From contig NZ_JAODTL010000041.1 of the NCBI RefSeq assembly GCF_026191375.1, positions 62,001-126,000 on the forward strand: 64,000 nucleotides of DNA, read 5' to 3'. Origin of the DNA: Marinomonas pontica. GTDB lineage: Bacteria; Pseudomonadota; Gammaproteobacteria; Pseudomonadales; Marinomonadaceae. The position numbers and the translations under genes are program-made. Numbering within the stretch: the stretch's first letter is position 1; the number at the start of each line of letters is the position of its first letter. A model generated the notes under the pieces. It saw only the letters and a program-made list of their open reading frames with translations. It had not been told where the DNA came from and did no database searches. Of this stretch, positions 39,766 through 49,437 are shown one piece after another.

Positions 39766-39843
39766 TTTAAATAGGTTTTCAAGCAATAAAAAAGCGAGCC
39801 ACGGCTCGCTTTTGTCGATTCCAATGAAGAGAAAAACTAAGTG

Positions 39844-40674
39844 TTAACTCAAGGCTCTAGAATGATGTTCTAGGTGATCATCAATAAAGCTGGCGATGAA
39901 ATAGTAGCTGTGGTCGTAGCCTGGTTGACGGCGTAGCGTGATCGGGTGTCCGGCTTTTTCACAGGCGACTTCTAGGGCTTCTGGTTTAAGTTGTTCTACC
40001 AAGAAGTTGTCGGCTTCACCTTGATCAATAAACAAGGGTAAGCGTTCACTCGCGCTCTCGATTAGCAAAGTAGCGTCCCACTCGTTCCAAGTGGCTTTGT
40101 CTTCACCCAAGTATCCCGTGAAGGCTTTTTCGCCCCAAGGACAGTTAGTTGGATTAACGATCGGGGCAAATGCTGAGACAGATTGATACTTGCCTGGGTT
40201 CTTTAACGCACAAATCAGAGCACCATGCCCACCCATAGAGTGACCAGAGATAGAACGCTTATCAGTCACTGGGAAATTCGCTTCCACCAAATGCGGCAGC
40301 TCTTGAACCACGTAATCATACATGCGGTATGTATTTGAATACGGTTCCACTGTCGCGTTGACATAGAACCCCGCCGCCGAACCAAAGTCGTAGCTTTCGT
40401 GCTCATTCGGATAATCCGTACCGCGTGGGCTGGTATCTGGACAAACAATGGCCAAACCTAATTCTGCCGCTTTACGAAAGGCACCGGCTTTTTGCGTAAA
40501 GTTCTCATCATTACAAGTCAAACCTGACAGCCAATACAAGACAGGCACTTTTTGCGTTTCCGCTTGTGGTGGCAGGTAAATAGCAAAGGTCATGTCACTT
40601 TTTACCGATAAGCTTTCATGCTTGTAGCGCTTCAACCAACCGCCGAAGCTTTTGGTACTGGATAGCAATTCCAT
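39844..40674 (-). CDS. fghA: S-formylglutathione hydrolase
   Basis: 276-residue esterase (also called FrmB/YeiG type) that hydrolyses S-formylglutathione to formate and glutathione, the last step of glutathione-dependent formaldehyde oxidation. The nucleophile motif is GHSMGGHGA, the esterase-D start LSGLTCNDENFTQKAGAFR is near 50-70, and the late DHSYYFIASFIDDH holds the catalytic His. It lies just downstream of the adhC/frmA gene on the same strand, confirming the pathway. Confidence 0.95.
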   Translation of the reverse strand: MELLSSTKSFGGWLKRYKHESLSVKSDMTFAIYLPPQAETQKVPVLYWLSGLTCNDENFTQKAGAFRKAAELGLAIVCPDTSPRGTDYPNEHESYDFGSAAGFYVNATVEPYSNTYRMYDYVVQELPHLVEANFPVTDKRSISGHSMGGHGALICALKNPGKYQSVSAFAPIVNPTNCPWGEKAFTGYLGEDKATWNEWDATLLIESASERLPLFIDQGEADNFLVEQLKPEALEVACEKAGHPITLRRQPGYDHSYYFIASFIDDHLEHHSRALS

Positions 40675-40694
40675 AGATGTCTCCTAATCTACGT

Positions 40695-40723
40695 GAGATA
40701 AGCTCACATTGCGGGCTTATCTC
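40695..40723. repeat. Inverted repeat between adhC and fghA
   Basis: GAGATAAGC and GCTTATCTC form a perfect nine-base dyad with an 11-base loop in the 65-base spacer. No T-run follows, so an intercistronic RNA stem is most likely. Confidence 0.55.
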
Positions 40724-40739
40724 AACGGCGTCATTACGA

Positions 40740-41879
<1,140 letters not shown>

Positions 41880-42023
41880 TCAGTTTCAATGCAAACAGTG
41901 TAGACGCAATTGATTACTAGGATAATGCCCAATTTAGAAAATGATTATTGCCATACAGCAACAATCCTCTTTCACTTTATGGAAAATACGGTAATCTGAG
42001 CGTTTGGACATAAGGGGGATACA

Positions 42024-42913
42024 ATGAAAAACTGGGAAGCCATGGAAGCGTTTGTCGAAGTCGTCCGACAAGGCCGCTTTTCTGCCGCCGCTGTTAAACT
42101 CAACGTCTCTGCCTCTCACATCAGTCGTTTAATTACTCAGCTGGAAGCAGAACTGGGCACCACCTTGCTGTTCCGCACCACAAGACGCATTCGCTTAAGT
42201 GAGGCAGGCGAGCTGTATTACCAGCATTGCCGTGGTTTGCCAGAGGCGCTAAGCAGTGCTGAAGAAGTGATTTCATCGCTAAATCAAGCCCCCATTGGCC
42301 CCTTTAAAATGACCTGTGCCACCACGTTTGGTGAACGCTACATTGCGCCTTTGATGAACGATTTTTTGTTGGGTCACCCAAAGATCGAACTGGACTTTCA
42401 TCTCACTAACCGTGCAGTCGACTTGATCGAAGAAGGCTACGATCTTGCCATTCGCATGGGCGCCATGAAGGATTCCAGCCATTTGTCACGCCGCCTGTGC
42501 GATCGAGTGGAATACCTTTGTGCGTCTCGGGAATACATCGACCAACACGGCATGCCGCATACGTTGGCGGAACTCAACAAACACAGCTGCTTAATCGGCT
42601 CAAAAATCATTGGCTGTTTCAACAAGACGGACAACGCAAAGAAATGAAAGTAAGCAGCAACTGGCGCAGCAATTCTGGCCCTGCTTTACTGGATGCCGTG
42701 CGAAAAGGTTTGGGGATCGCTCAGTTGCCAGATTATTACGTGGCCGACGACCTAGCCAGCGGAAAACTCATCCCTTTACTGACTCATTACCAATATCCAT
42801 ACAGTGGCGTTTGGCTGGTGTACCCAAAAGTTCGTCAGCCTTCACCTAAGTTACAAAATATATGCGATTACTTGATCCAACGTTTTAAGCAAGATCCGCC
42901 TTTTGCCAAATGA
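42024..42913 (+). CDS. LysR family regulator beside formaldehyde genes, one-base frameshift
   Basis: 296 residues when corrected: winged helix-turn-helix in the first 60 (AFVEVVRQGRFSAAAVKLNVSA then SHISRLITQLEAELG) and a substrate-binding domain from about 90. The frame breaks at A5 (42602-42606). One more A changes the text to SKNHWLFQQDGQRKEMKVSSN and continues to the normal end at 42913. Divergent from adhC-fghA, so it is the probable regulator of that pair (inference from arrangement). AAGGGGG lies before the ATG. Confidence 0.87.
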
Positions 42914-42993
42914 TACTCGTATGTTTAAATACCCAACGCGCACGTATTTTACGCAGTGCATTTCTAACCATAACGCACCATTAAGCGAAGCCC

Positions 42994-43257
42994 ATGTTTT
43001 CACAAGAAGATCTCGTACAAGTTGCCCGTCAGACAATGCCATTTGGAAAATACCAAGGCCGTGTTTTGATCGATTTACCCGAAGCCTATTTATTGTGGTT
43101 TGCCCACGAAGGCTGGCCGAATGGCAATTTGGGACAGTGGTTACAGCTGGCGTTGGAAATCAAAATCAACGGTTTGGAAAAGTTGGTCGATCCTCTGCGT
43201 AAACCTGCCGAGAAAAAACCAAACGAGCCAAAAGTTCGCATCCGCTTTGATGACTAA
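42994..43257 (+). CDS. DUF3820 family protein
   Basis: 87-residue protein with the DUF3820 core MPFGKYQGRVLIDLPEAYL followed by WFAHEGWPNGNLG, and a charged C-terminal tail. The family is sometimes called putative quorum-sensing-regulated virulence factor, but its biochemical role is unknown. It ends four bases inside the convergent acetyltransferase gene. Confidence 0.85.
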   Translation: MFSQEDLVQVARQTMPFGKYQGRVLIDLPEAYLLWFAHEGWPNGNLGQWLQLALEIKINGLEKLVDPLRKPAEKKPNEPKVRIRFDD

Positions 43258-43712
43258 GCAGTGGTTTTAGATCGAGGGAAGACATAATACAACACGCCGT
43301 GATCTTCTTTGTCAAAAACAAACCCTGCGCGTTCGGAGGCCTTAATAGACGCAATGTTGCCAACTTTGATTTCCGCCAATAAGGGGTCTTTGAAGTAGCC
43401 AATGATGGTCGATAGCATCTTCTGTGCAATGCCTTTTCCGCGCGAATCAGGCGCCACAGTCCACGACAATTCCCAAGCATCCGCCACGCGATCTGCTCGG
43501 CACGTTCCGACCGCTTCACCGTTCATTTCGGCCACCCACAAACGACGCATCTCAGGATGACGCAAAGAATTCTCGAGCCACACAAGGTGTTCCTCAAGAG
43601 TAATTTGATCCATATGATGAGAAGCCATACGTGTTTCTAGATCATTACGCCATGACAACAGTTTTTCTGCATCAGCCATTGTTGCCGGCCGTAAACACAC
43701 TTTATCTGCCAT
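43254..43712 (-). CDS. GNAT family N-acetyltransferase
   Basis: 152-residue acetyltransferase. The N-terminal LRPATMADAEKLLSWRND, the acetyl-CoA loop with APDSRGKGIAQKML (near 90-103) and the final beta strand EIKVGNIASIKASERAGF fit the RimJ/PseH-like GNAT branch that modifies amino sugars or protein N-termini. Substrate unknown. GGAAGG precedes the ATG. Confidence 0.85.
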   Translation of the reverse strand: MADKVCLRPATMADAEKLLSWRNDLETRMASHHMDQITLEEHLVWLENSLRHPEMRRLWVAEMNGEAVGTCRADRVADAWELSWTVAPDSRGKGIAQKMLSTIIGYFKDPLLAEIKVGNIASIKASERAGFVFDKEDHGVLYYVFPRSKTTA

Positions 43713-43907
43713 AAGAAACCTTCCATTAGTTCAAATGTATAAGACAGTTTAATAGGAGTATATACCTTTATTTCCTAACGACAGCTAGTGCTATTTTTTA
43801 CCACATTTTATATGGCATTTATCCTACCAAAAGGTACAAAAGTTGCTTATTTTTTTGAGTCACAAAAAACGATATTTTCCCTTTAAACAAACAGGACACA
43901 CCACCTA

Positions 43908-44363
43908 ATGGACATTAGAGTTGATGATTTATCTGGTTCAGAAATCAAACAATTGCTTACCGAACACCTTGAAGACATGTTTGCTGTATCGCCGCCAGAA
44001 TGCGTATTTGCATTGGATTTAGACGGCTTAAAAAAGCCCAACATTACCTTCTGGACAGTGTGGCAAGACAGTCAATTGCTCGGTTGCGGGGCACTGAAAA
44101 CGTTAGACGATACACACGGTGAAATTAAGTCCATGCGCACCACCAGCGCCGCGCGCAACAAGGGAGTTGCCTCTACACTACTGCGCCATATTCTCGATGC
44201 AGCAAAACAAAAAGGGCTCAATAAAATTAGCCTAGAAACTGGGTCACAAGACTTCTTTGCGCCCGCTAGAAAACTCTACGCTAAACACGAATTCCGTGAA
44301 TGTGACCCCTTTTCAGATTACAAGCTAGATCCTCACAGTGTTTTCATGACCAGAACACTCTGA
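43908..44363 (+). CDS. GNAT family N-acetyltransferase
   Basis: 151-residue acetyltransferase of the YsnE/PhnO-like group. LLGCGALKTLDDTHGEIKSM forms the central strands, and the acetyl-CoA pocket reads TTSAARNKGVASTLLRHIL (near 83-101). LETGSQDFFAPARKLYAKHEF precedes the end. Substrate unknown. The region upstream (43713-43907) shows only AT-rich sequence. Confidence 0.87.
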   Translation: MDIRVDDLSGSEIKQLLTEHLEDMFAVSPPECVFALDLDGLKKPNITFWTVWQDSQLLGCGALKTLDDTHGEIKSMRTTSAARNKGVASTLLRHILDAAKQKGLNKISLETGSQDFFAPARKLYAKHEFRECDPFSDYKLDPHSVFMTRTL

Positions 44364-44473
44364 AAAATTAGCCATCACAGTTTCGCTGTTTATTCGTTCA
44401 AACTGTGCATTACGGGCGATTTATAAGCCCGTTAGACTGCAAGGATACGTGGCAGACCAAAAAGAGAGCGAAC

Positions 44474-45166
44474 ATGAAAACGATCGGCATCATTGGCGGA
44501 ATGAGTTGGGAATCCTCCGCCTTGTACTACAAAACCATCAATGAGTTAACCAAGCAGCGCCTTGGGGGATTACATTCCGCCAAGGTCATTTTAAACAGCG
44601 TGGATTTTGCTCACATTGAACGTCTGCAGCACCAAGGTGACTGGGAGCAATTGGGCGATATGTTGGCCAATGAAGCCACTCGTCTGGAACGCGCCGGAGC
44701 CGATTTTCTGCTGATCGCGACCAATACCATGCACAAGGTGGCAGATGCTGTTCAAAGTGCGGTGCAAATCCCTTTATTGCATATTGCCGATGCGACAGCC
44801 AAAGAATTGGTTCAACAAAAGCATCAAAAAGTTGGCTTTATTGGCACACGTTATTCTATGGAAGACGATTTTTATATCCGACGTTTAGAAGAGCAATACG
44901 GGTTGGATGTCATTACGCCATCGAAACAAGACAGGGACAACATTCATAAAATTATTTACGACGAATTGTGTCTCGGAAAGATCCTTCCTGAATCGAGGGA
45001 AATTTACATTGATATAGTCAATCGGCTTAATGCCGCAGGCGCAGAAGCCGTCATTGAAGGGTGCACAGAAATCACCCTATTATTAAAGCAAGAGCACGTT
45101 GCCGTCCCCTTGTTTGATACGACCTACATTCACGCGCAGGCCGCCGTGGACACAGCATTGGAATAA
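44474..45166 (+). CDS. Aspartate/glutamate racemase family protein (YgeA-like)
   Basis: 230-residue PLP-independent amino-acid racemase. The N-terminal GIIGGMSWESSALYYKTIN is typical. Where two-cysteine racemases have the first catalytic Cys, this one has Thr in ATNTMHKVAD; the second site is a Cys in EGCTEITLLL. That Thr/Cys pair is as in E. coli YgeA, which acts on one stereochemical direction poorly (family knowledge). The ATG at 44474 follows AGAGAGCG; an in-frame extension upstream has no homology. Confidence 0.9.
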   Translation: MKTIGIIGGMSWESSALYYKTINELTKQRLGGLHSAKVILNSVDFAHIERLQHQGDWEQLGDMLANEATRLERAGADFLLIATNTMHKVADAVQSAVQIPLLHIADATAKELVQQKHQKVGFIGTRYSMEDDFYIRRLEEQYGLDVITPSKQDRDNIHKIIYDELCLGKILPESREIYIDIVNRLNAAGAEAVIEGCTEITLLLKQEHVAVPLFDTTYIHAQAAVDTALE

Positions 45167-45184
45167 GTGATTAATCACAAAAAA

Positions 45185-45212
45185 AGCCAGCGCGAACGCT
45201 GGCTCGTTTTTC
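45185..45212. terminator. Bidirectional terminator between racemase and fumC
   Basis: AGCCAGCG-CGAA-CGCTGGCT hairpin with A-run before and T-run after; the two genes converge here. Confidence 0.88.
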
Positions 45213-45261
45213 ATTATTTGGAAAGGGAGGAACCAAATAAAGAAGCCTGATTCTTTAAACA

Positions 45262-46638
45262 CTAAATCCCACCATGGGTTAATTTTGCAGGATCCAGCAA
45301 GGCGAGCAATTCTTCTCGACCAAGATCGGTCTCTTCCTCCGCCACATCCACAACCGGGCGACTTTCTTTATAAGCCCTTTTCGCAATGTCAGCGGCTTTT
45401 GCATACCCAATAATTGGATTTAATGCGGTAACTAAGATCGGGTTACGATGCAGCGCTTCATTCAATTTATCCTCATTAACGGTTAAAGTCGCGATGGCAT
45501 TATCCGCCAATAGCTGCCCACTGTTGGCCAGTAACTTGATGCTGTTTAACAGGTTTTTAGCGATCATTGGCAACATAACATTCAATTCAAAATTACCCGA
45601 TTGACCGCCAATTGTGATCGCCGCGTCGTTACCAATCACTTGCGCTGCCACCATCGCTGTTGCTTCTGGAATCACAGGGTTCACTTTGCCCGGCATAATA
45701 GAAGAACCTGGCTGTAAAGCGTGTAGACTAATTTCGCCTAATCCCGCCAATGGCCCCGAGTTCATCCAGCGCAGGTCATTGGCGATTTTCATATAGGTTA
45801 CGGCAACCGCTTTTAACTGGCCAGATAACGCAACGGCGGTATCTTGAGAACCAATTAAAGCAAAAAAATTCTGCCCCTTAGTAAACGTCACTTTGGTTAA
45901 ATCAGACAGTTCTTTAGCAAACAACACGGCAAATTCAGGATGAGCATTGATCCCCGTACCCACCGCCGTCCCACCTTGGGCAAGCTGAGTCGTTTTGCTT
46001 TCTAGATACGTTAAATTGTCGATGTTATCTTGCAGTTGCGCCGCCCAAGCGTGAAAAGTTTGATCCAATCGAACCGGCATGGCGTCCATTAAATGCGTTC
46101 GACCTGTTTTCGTGTACCCCGCGAGCGCTGTGCCTTTCTCAACAATAGTGTCCTTTAAATGCTCTAAAGCAGGCAGCAGATGACCTGTTAACTCTAACGT
46201 CGCGCTGATATGAATAGCGCTCGGGATAACATCATTACTGCTTTGCCCGTAATTCACATGATCATTCGGATTAACCACTGAACCATAGTAACGACTCGAC
46301 AAAGTTGCAATCACCTCATTGGCGTTCATGTTCGAGCTGGTGCCCGATCCCGTTTGAAACACATCCACAGGGAAATGCTGCATTAGATCGTCGGCGTTGA
46401 GCAGCTCATCACAGGCATTTTGAATGGCCTTGGACATATCGGGCGTAATGCATTCGAGTGTTTGGTTAGCACGAGCGGCCGCCGCTTTGATTAAAATTAG
46501 AGAGCGAATAAAGGCTTCAGGAAGTGGCTCGCCACTGATTGAAAAGTTGTTAATGGCACGTTGCGTTTGGGCGCCATAGAGTGCATTTTCTGGGACGTCT
46601 AACTCGCCCATACTGTCTTTTTCAATACGCATTTTCAT
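45262..46638 (-). CDS. fumC: Class II (iron-independent) fumarate hydratase FumC
   Basis: 458-residue fumarase of the oxygen-stable class, which needs no iron-sulfur cluster. Family signatures are GSGTSSNMNANEV, the SSNDVIPSA region, TGRTHLMDAMPV and GSSIMPGKVNP. It lies 15 bases after a FagA-like gene with Fur boxes upstream, so it is expected to be made when iron is scarce and to replace iron-dependent fumarase, as in Pseudomonas. Start at 46638 or, less likely, the ATG at 46632. Confidence 0.95.
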   Translation of the reverse strand: MKMRIEKDSMGELDVPENALYGAQTQRAINNFSISGEPLPEAFIRSLILIKAAAARANQTLECITPDMSKAIQNACDELLNADDLMQHFPVDVFQTGSGTSSNMNANEVIATLSSRYYGSVVNPNDHVNYGQSSNDVIPSAIHISATLELTGHLLPALEHLKDTIVEKGTALAGYTKTGRTHLMDAMPVRLDQTFHAWAAQLQDNIDNLTYLESKTTQLAQGGTAVGTGINAHPEFAVLFAKELSDLTKVTFTKGQNFFALIGSQDTAVALSGQLKAVAVTYMKIANDLRWMNSGPLAGLGEISLHALQPGSSIMPGKVNPVIPEATAMVAAQVIGNDAAITIGGQSGNFELNVMLPMIAKNLLNSIKLLANSGQLLADNAIATLTVNEDKLNEALHRNPILVTALNPIIGYAKAADIAKRAYKESRPVVDVAEEETDLGREELLALLDPAKLTHGGI

Positions 46639-46653
46639 CGGTTGGTAATGCCC

Positions 46654-47010
46654 CTATTGTTCAAAGGAAGAAATAAAGTAATGACTCAGAATCCGTAAAC
46701 TGTGTTCCATTTTGAAATAGTTTTTCGCATCTTGATAAGTAACGATCAAGTGCTTTAAATGCGACAATGGTTGATACACCTTGTCTAAACAGGTCTGACG
46801 CCAATGAGGTGCAACGCGGGTGTCGCATACCGTATCCAGCAAAACATTGAACACACGCTGATGCAGCAAAGTCGCATCGGTGATGCTCAAACGCTCGGCA
46901 TATTCTTCCGTCAGATTCAAATAATGATAGAGCACTTCGGGAGAGTCCGCACATTGCCCTCCTTGAATGGTTTGTTCGAGCACTGAAAATGGCACTAGAT
47001 AATGACTCAT
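46654..47010 (-). CDS. fagA: FagA-like protein (Fur-associated gene)
   Basis: 118-residue protein resembling Pseudomonas FagA, which is encoded first in the Fur-regulated fagA-fumC-orfX-sodA operon. The conserved core is visible as FNVLLDTVCD, then PHWRQTCLDKVYQPLSHLK. Function is unknown. The ATG at 47010 is chosen because AAGGGGC lies six bases upstream. Unlike Pseudomonas, no orfX or sodA follows fumC here; a terminator and the convergent racemase gene come next. Identity rests on remembered similarity plus context. Confidence 0.75.
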   Translation of the reverse strand: MSHYLVPFSVLEQTIQGGQCADSPEVLYHYLNLTEEYAERLSITDATLLHQRVFNVLLDTVCDTRVAPHWRQTCLDKVYQPLSHLKHLIVTYQDAKNYFKMEHSLRILSHYFISSFEQ

Positions 47011-47046
47011 TGTTTCGCCCCTTGAATTCACATCAAAAAATATAAA

Positions 47047-47061
47047 TGATAACTATTATCA
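47047..47061. promoter_or_regulatory. Fur box upstream of fagA-fumC
   Basis: TGATAACTATTATCA matches the 7-1-7 Fur consensus at 13 of 14 positions by eye and is 36 bases before the fagA start. Confidence 0.8.
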
Positions 47062-47096
47062 ATAATGTGCATGAAGGCAGGATCTGTCAAGGTGTT

Positions 47097-47112
47097 GATA
47101 ACGATTCTTATT
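47097..47112. promoter_or_regulatory. Second, weaker Fur-like site upstream of fagA-fumC
   Basis: GATAACGATTCTTATT resembles half-conserved Fur boxes (about 11 of 14 consensus positions over the 15-mer from 47096) and lies 50 bases from the better site. Two sites suggest cooperative Fur binding. Confidence 0.5.
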
Positions 47113-47175
47113 AATTTTTGATAATACGTCTGTTTGCTTGATTTCAATCAGCAAAATAAATGCCCAAAAACGCAA

Positions 47176-47209
47176 AAGCCCCTGCTACCTAATTGGGTAA
47201 CAGGGGCTT
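47176..47209 (-). terminator. Terminator of slyD
   Basis: AAGCCCCTG and CAGGGGCTT pair, with inner TACC/GGTA pairs around loop TAATTG. AAAA on the outer plus-strand side gives the U-tract for the minus-strand transcript. Confidence 0.8.
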
Positions 47210-47251
47210 CTCAGAGGAATACTTTTATTTTGTATTCAATGCGTCTGGCTA

Positions 47252-47731
47252 TTAGTGATGATGACCACCCACGCCGTGCGCATGACCATGTGCGATTTCG
47301 TCATTCGTCGCCTCACGCGCATCTACGATTTGAATATTGAATGTTAGGTCTTTACCAGACAATGGGTGATTCAAGTCGACAGTGGCATGTTTCAAACCAA
47401 CCTTAACAACCGTTACCTGACGCATGCCTTTGTCTGTTTGTACCATGGCAACCATACCGGCTTTCCAGCGCTTCGCACCTTGTAGATGTTTTACTGGCAC
47501 TTGTTGCTGACGATCTTCATGACGCTCGCCATACGCATCAGCGCATGCCACCGTCACTTCAAATTCGTCACCAACGGCTTTGCCTTCCATTGCTTTTTCA
47601 AGCCCTGGAATAACGTTGCCGTGACCATGCAAATACGCCGCTGGATCTTTACCCGCAGACGTTTCAATTAGCTCTTCGCCATGACGCAATGTGTAGTGAA
47701 ATTGAACGACTTGGTTGTCTGCAATCGACAT
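47252..47731 (-). CDS. slyD: FKBP-type peptidyl-prolyl isomerase SlyD
   Basis: 159-residue prolyl isomerase/metallochaperone. The FKBP half starts FHYTLRHGEELIETSAG and the IF flap domain carries VACADAYGERHED. The C-terminus is His-rich (HGHAHGVGGHHH), suiting nickel binding, though shorter than the E. coli tail. SlyD assists folding and hydrogenase/urease nickel delivery in other bacteria. AAGGAAAC precedes the ATG. Confidence 0.95.
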   Translation of the reverse strand: MSIADNQVVQFHYTLRHGEELIETSAGKDPAAYLHGHGNVIPGLEKAMEGKAVGDEFEVTVACADAYGERHEDRQQQVPVKHLQGAKRWKAGMVAMVQTDKGMRQVTVVKVGLKHATVDLNHPLSGKDLTFNIQIVDAREATNDEIAHGHAHGVGGHHH

Positions 47732-47850
47732 GATGTTTCCTTAGTATCTGGTTATGTAATATTCGGGCATTATAGTGATTATAACGCCACTTACCTAGAC
47801 TCTTATTTGTTACTTTCTCAAAACGACACTGCCACAAAACAGCGCATTAT

Positions 47851-48438
47851 TTAAAAAATGGACAGTTCTAACGAGTCTTCTTTAATTATGATGTCTTTCA
47901 CCATAGAGGCCGCTGTTTTTTCGAACGGTGAATGATTCAGCACATAAACTGGGTGTTCATCAAAGTACTGAACCAAAGCTTTTTCAAAATCATCATGCAA
48001 GGAGCCCAATGTGGAGCGCAGCATTTTATCGTTAAAACTGGAGCCCTCTACCTCAATTTTGGTTATTTTTGGCGCCACCAAATACAAACGGTCTTCTTCA
48101 ATACGCACCCCCGACTCAAAAGACGGATTGACCTTAGTCGTCAAGGAAAAGGTCTGCCCAAATGCCGACAGCGTTCCCGTCATATTGCTGGTCAAATCAA
48201 CCAGCACCAAACCGCCATCGCGTTCTGTGAAATCAATGTGGGCGGCGGTCACCGTCAAATCGAGGTTTAACGTATTGCTGTCTAACGTTAATTCAATGTG
48301 GTTTTGTTGTGGCTGAGCAAGTTGCTTTGTGACTTCTTCATTGACCTCGTTTTCAGGAATGCGAAAGCTGTTACAACCCGAGGTAATCAGCGTGGTGGAC
48401 ACCAACATTAACAACATAAAGGTACGCATCAGTGTCAT
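47851..48438 (-). CDS. DUF1439 lipoprotein (YceB-like)
   Basis: 195-residue predicted lipoprotein: signal peptide with lipobox ending TSGC (lipidated Cys near residue 22), then a lipid-binding-like beta fold typical of DUF1439. Its ATG overlaps the stop of the mechanosensitive channel gene (TAATG), so the two are translationally coupled. Function unknown. Confidence 0.87.
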   Translation of the reverse strand: MTLMRTFMLLMLVSTTLITSGCNSFRIPENEVNEEVTKQLAQPQQNHIELTLDSNTLNLDLTVTAAHIDFTERDGGLVLVDLTSNMTGTLSAFGQTFSLTTKVNPSFESGVRIEEDRLYLVAPKITKIEVEGSSFNDKMLRSTLGSLHDDFEKALVQYFDEHPVYVLNHSPFEKTAASMVKDIIIKEDSLELSIF

Positions 48439-49310
48439 TATTTATTCTCCACCGTCTGTTGGTTTGCAAGTCGATTGGCATACCAAAAAGCCATAAAATC
48501 TTCCGTCACTTTTTGCTCTATCTCGACCGCCTCATCTGTTGGACAAAAAAGAGAAATGCTAAACACGTTGTAACCTTCTACCGTAGTGGTAATGCGAACA
48601 CGTGGTTCCGGTCCTGAAATTTTAATGTCCAATCGTTTTTCAATCAGGCTGTTATAACGAATAGCCACATCATGAAAATGTTCACTGTACTCACGAATTT
48701 TGTCCAATATTTGTTCTTTAATGGTGAACAAATTCACCTCGTCTGTCGCACGCGAAATAGAAAACGTATGCGTGACATAACGACGCATATAGTTCAAATT
48801 TTGAACCGTTTGCAGCAGCAACACACTGTTTGGCACCACTGTCGTTCGTCCTGTGTAAGCGTAGCTGCCGCCCTTCAAATCCACTTCAAACAACGTGGTC
48901 GATAGCCAATCACTGTCGGTAACTTCGCCTTCATAATTGGCGATCCGAATCCAGTCTCCAACCTGATAGGGTCGCGTACTCGCTCGATAAAATGCGCCAA
49001 TGATACAGGCAATAAATTCCTTAGTAGCAATCACCAAAGCCACCATAAAAGCAGCAATAGATATGGCAATGTTTTGCAATTCCGACGACCAAATCAACAC
49101 CAAACCAACCACAAGAAAAAGGTTGAAAATGTTATCCACCGTGTTGATCCGCTGACGTTTTTTATCGTGTTCAATATTCTGATGAAGGCGAATCGCACGT
49201 TTCGTATAACGTCGCACAATATAGGACAATAAAATCCAAGCAAGCGTCAAAACGATCTCAACGTGATCCATTAAAATTGAAAGGTCTAATTGGGAAAAAT
49301 CAACGGGCAT
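48438..49310 (-). CDS. Mechanosensitive ion channel family protein (MscS-like)
   Basis: 290-residue small MscS-type channel: three membrane segments in the first 105 residues, the pore-proximal stretch IAISIAAFMVALVIATKEF, the beta domain with RPYQVGDWIRIANYEGEVTD (near 120-139) and a C-terminal mixed domain. The ATG at 49310 is chosen because AAGGAAAC precedes it; a start 14 codons upstream is possible. Channels of this type relieve osmotic downshock. Coupled to the downstream lipoprotein gene. Confidence 0.9.
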   Translation of the reverse strand: MPVDFSQLDLSILMDHVEIVLTLAWILLSYIVRRYTKRAIRLHQNIEHDKKRQRINTVDNIFNLFLVVGLVLIWSSELQNIAISIAAFMVALVIATKEFIACIIGAFYRASTRPYQVGDWIRIANYEGEVTDSDWLSTTLFEVDLKGGSYAYTGRTTVVPNSVLLLQTVQNLNYMRRYVTHTFSISRATDEVNLFTIKEQILDKIREYSEHFHDVAIRYNSLIEKRLDIKISGPEPRVRITTTVEGYNVFSISLFCPTDEAVEIEQKVTEDFMAFWYANRLANQQTVENK

Positions 49311-49398
49311 AAAAAGTGTTTCCTTTGTCAAGGGCGTAACTTTAACAACCATTGTTCAGATCAACAAATAAAAGCACTAGACAAAGAGGAAAATTATA

Positions 49399-49414
49399 CT
49401 GTACATTTATACAG
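49399..49414. promoter_or_regulatory. LexA (SOS) box of yebG
   Basis: CTGTACATTTATACAG is an exact CTGT-N8-ACAG site, 23 bases before the yebG start and overlapping a TATACT -10-like element. Confidence 0.9.
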
Positions 49415-49437
49415 CATTATTTTTCAAGAGGTGGATC

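Larger units (their letters stand above)
39341..39843. other. 503-base gene-free stretch with hairpins and repeat-like sequence
   Basis: No credible gene is seen. It holds the yefM-yoeB promoter, a strong hairpin (39561-39590) and a repeat-like block (39701-39765). A 63-codon frame on the minus strand is made of the repeat and is not believed to be a gene. Confidence 0.6.

Noticed and set aside
39633-39824. 63-codon minus-strand frame in the gene-free stretch
   Set aside because: Its text derives from the intergenic palindromic repeat and no start signal or family is visible.
42497-42913. Second separate regulator gene after the first LysR half
   Set aside because: Its text continues the LysR ligand domain exactly, and one added A joins it to the first half.
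47081-47115. Possible small RNA between slyD and fagA
   Set aside because: The signal is fully explained by two Fur-like sites and no terminator follows.
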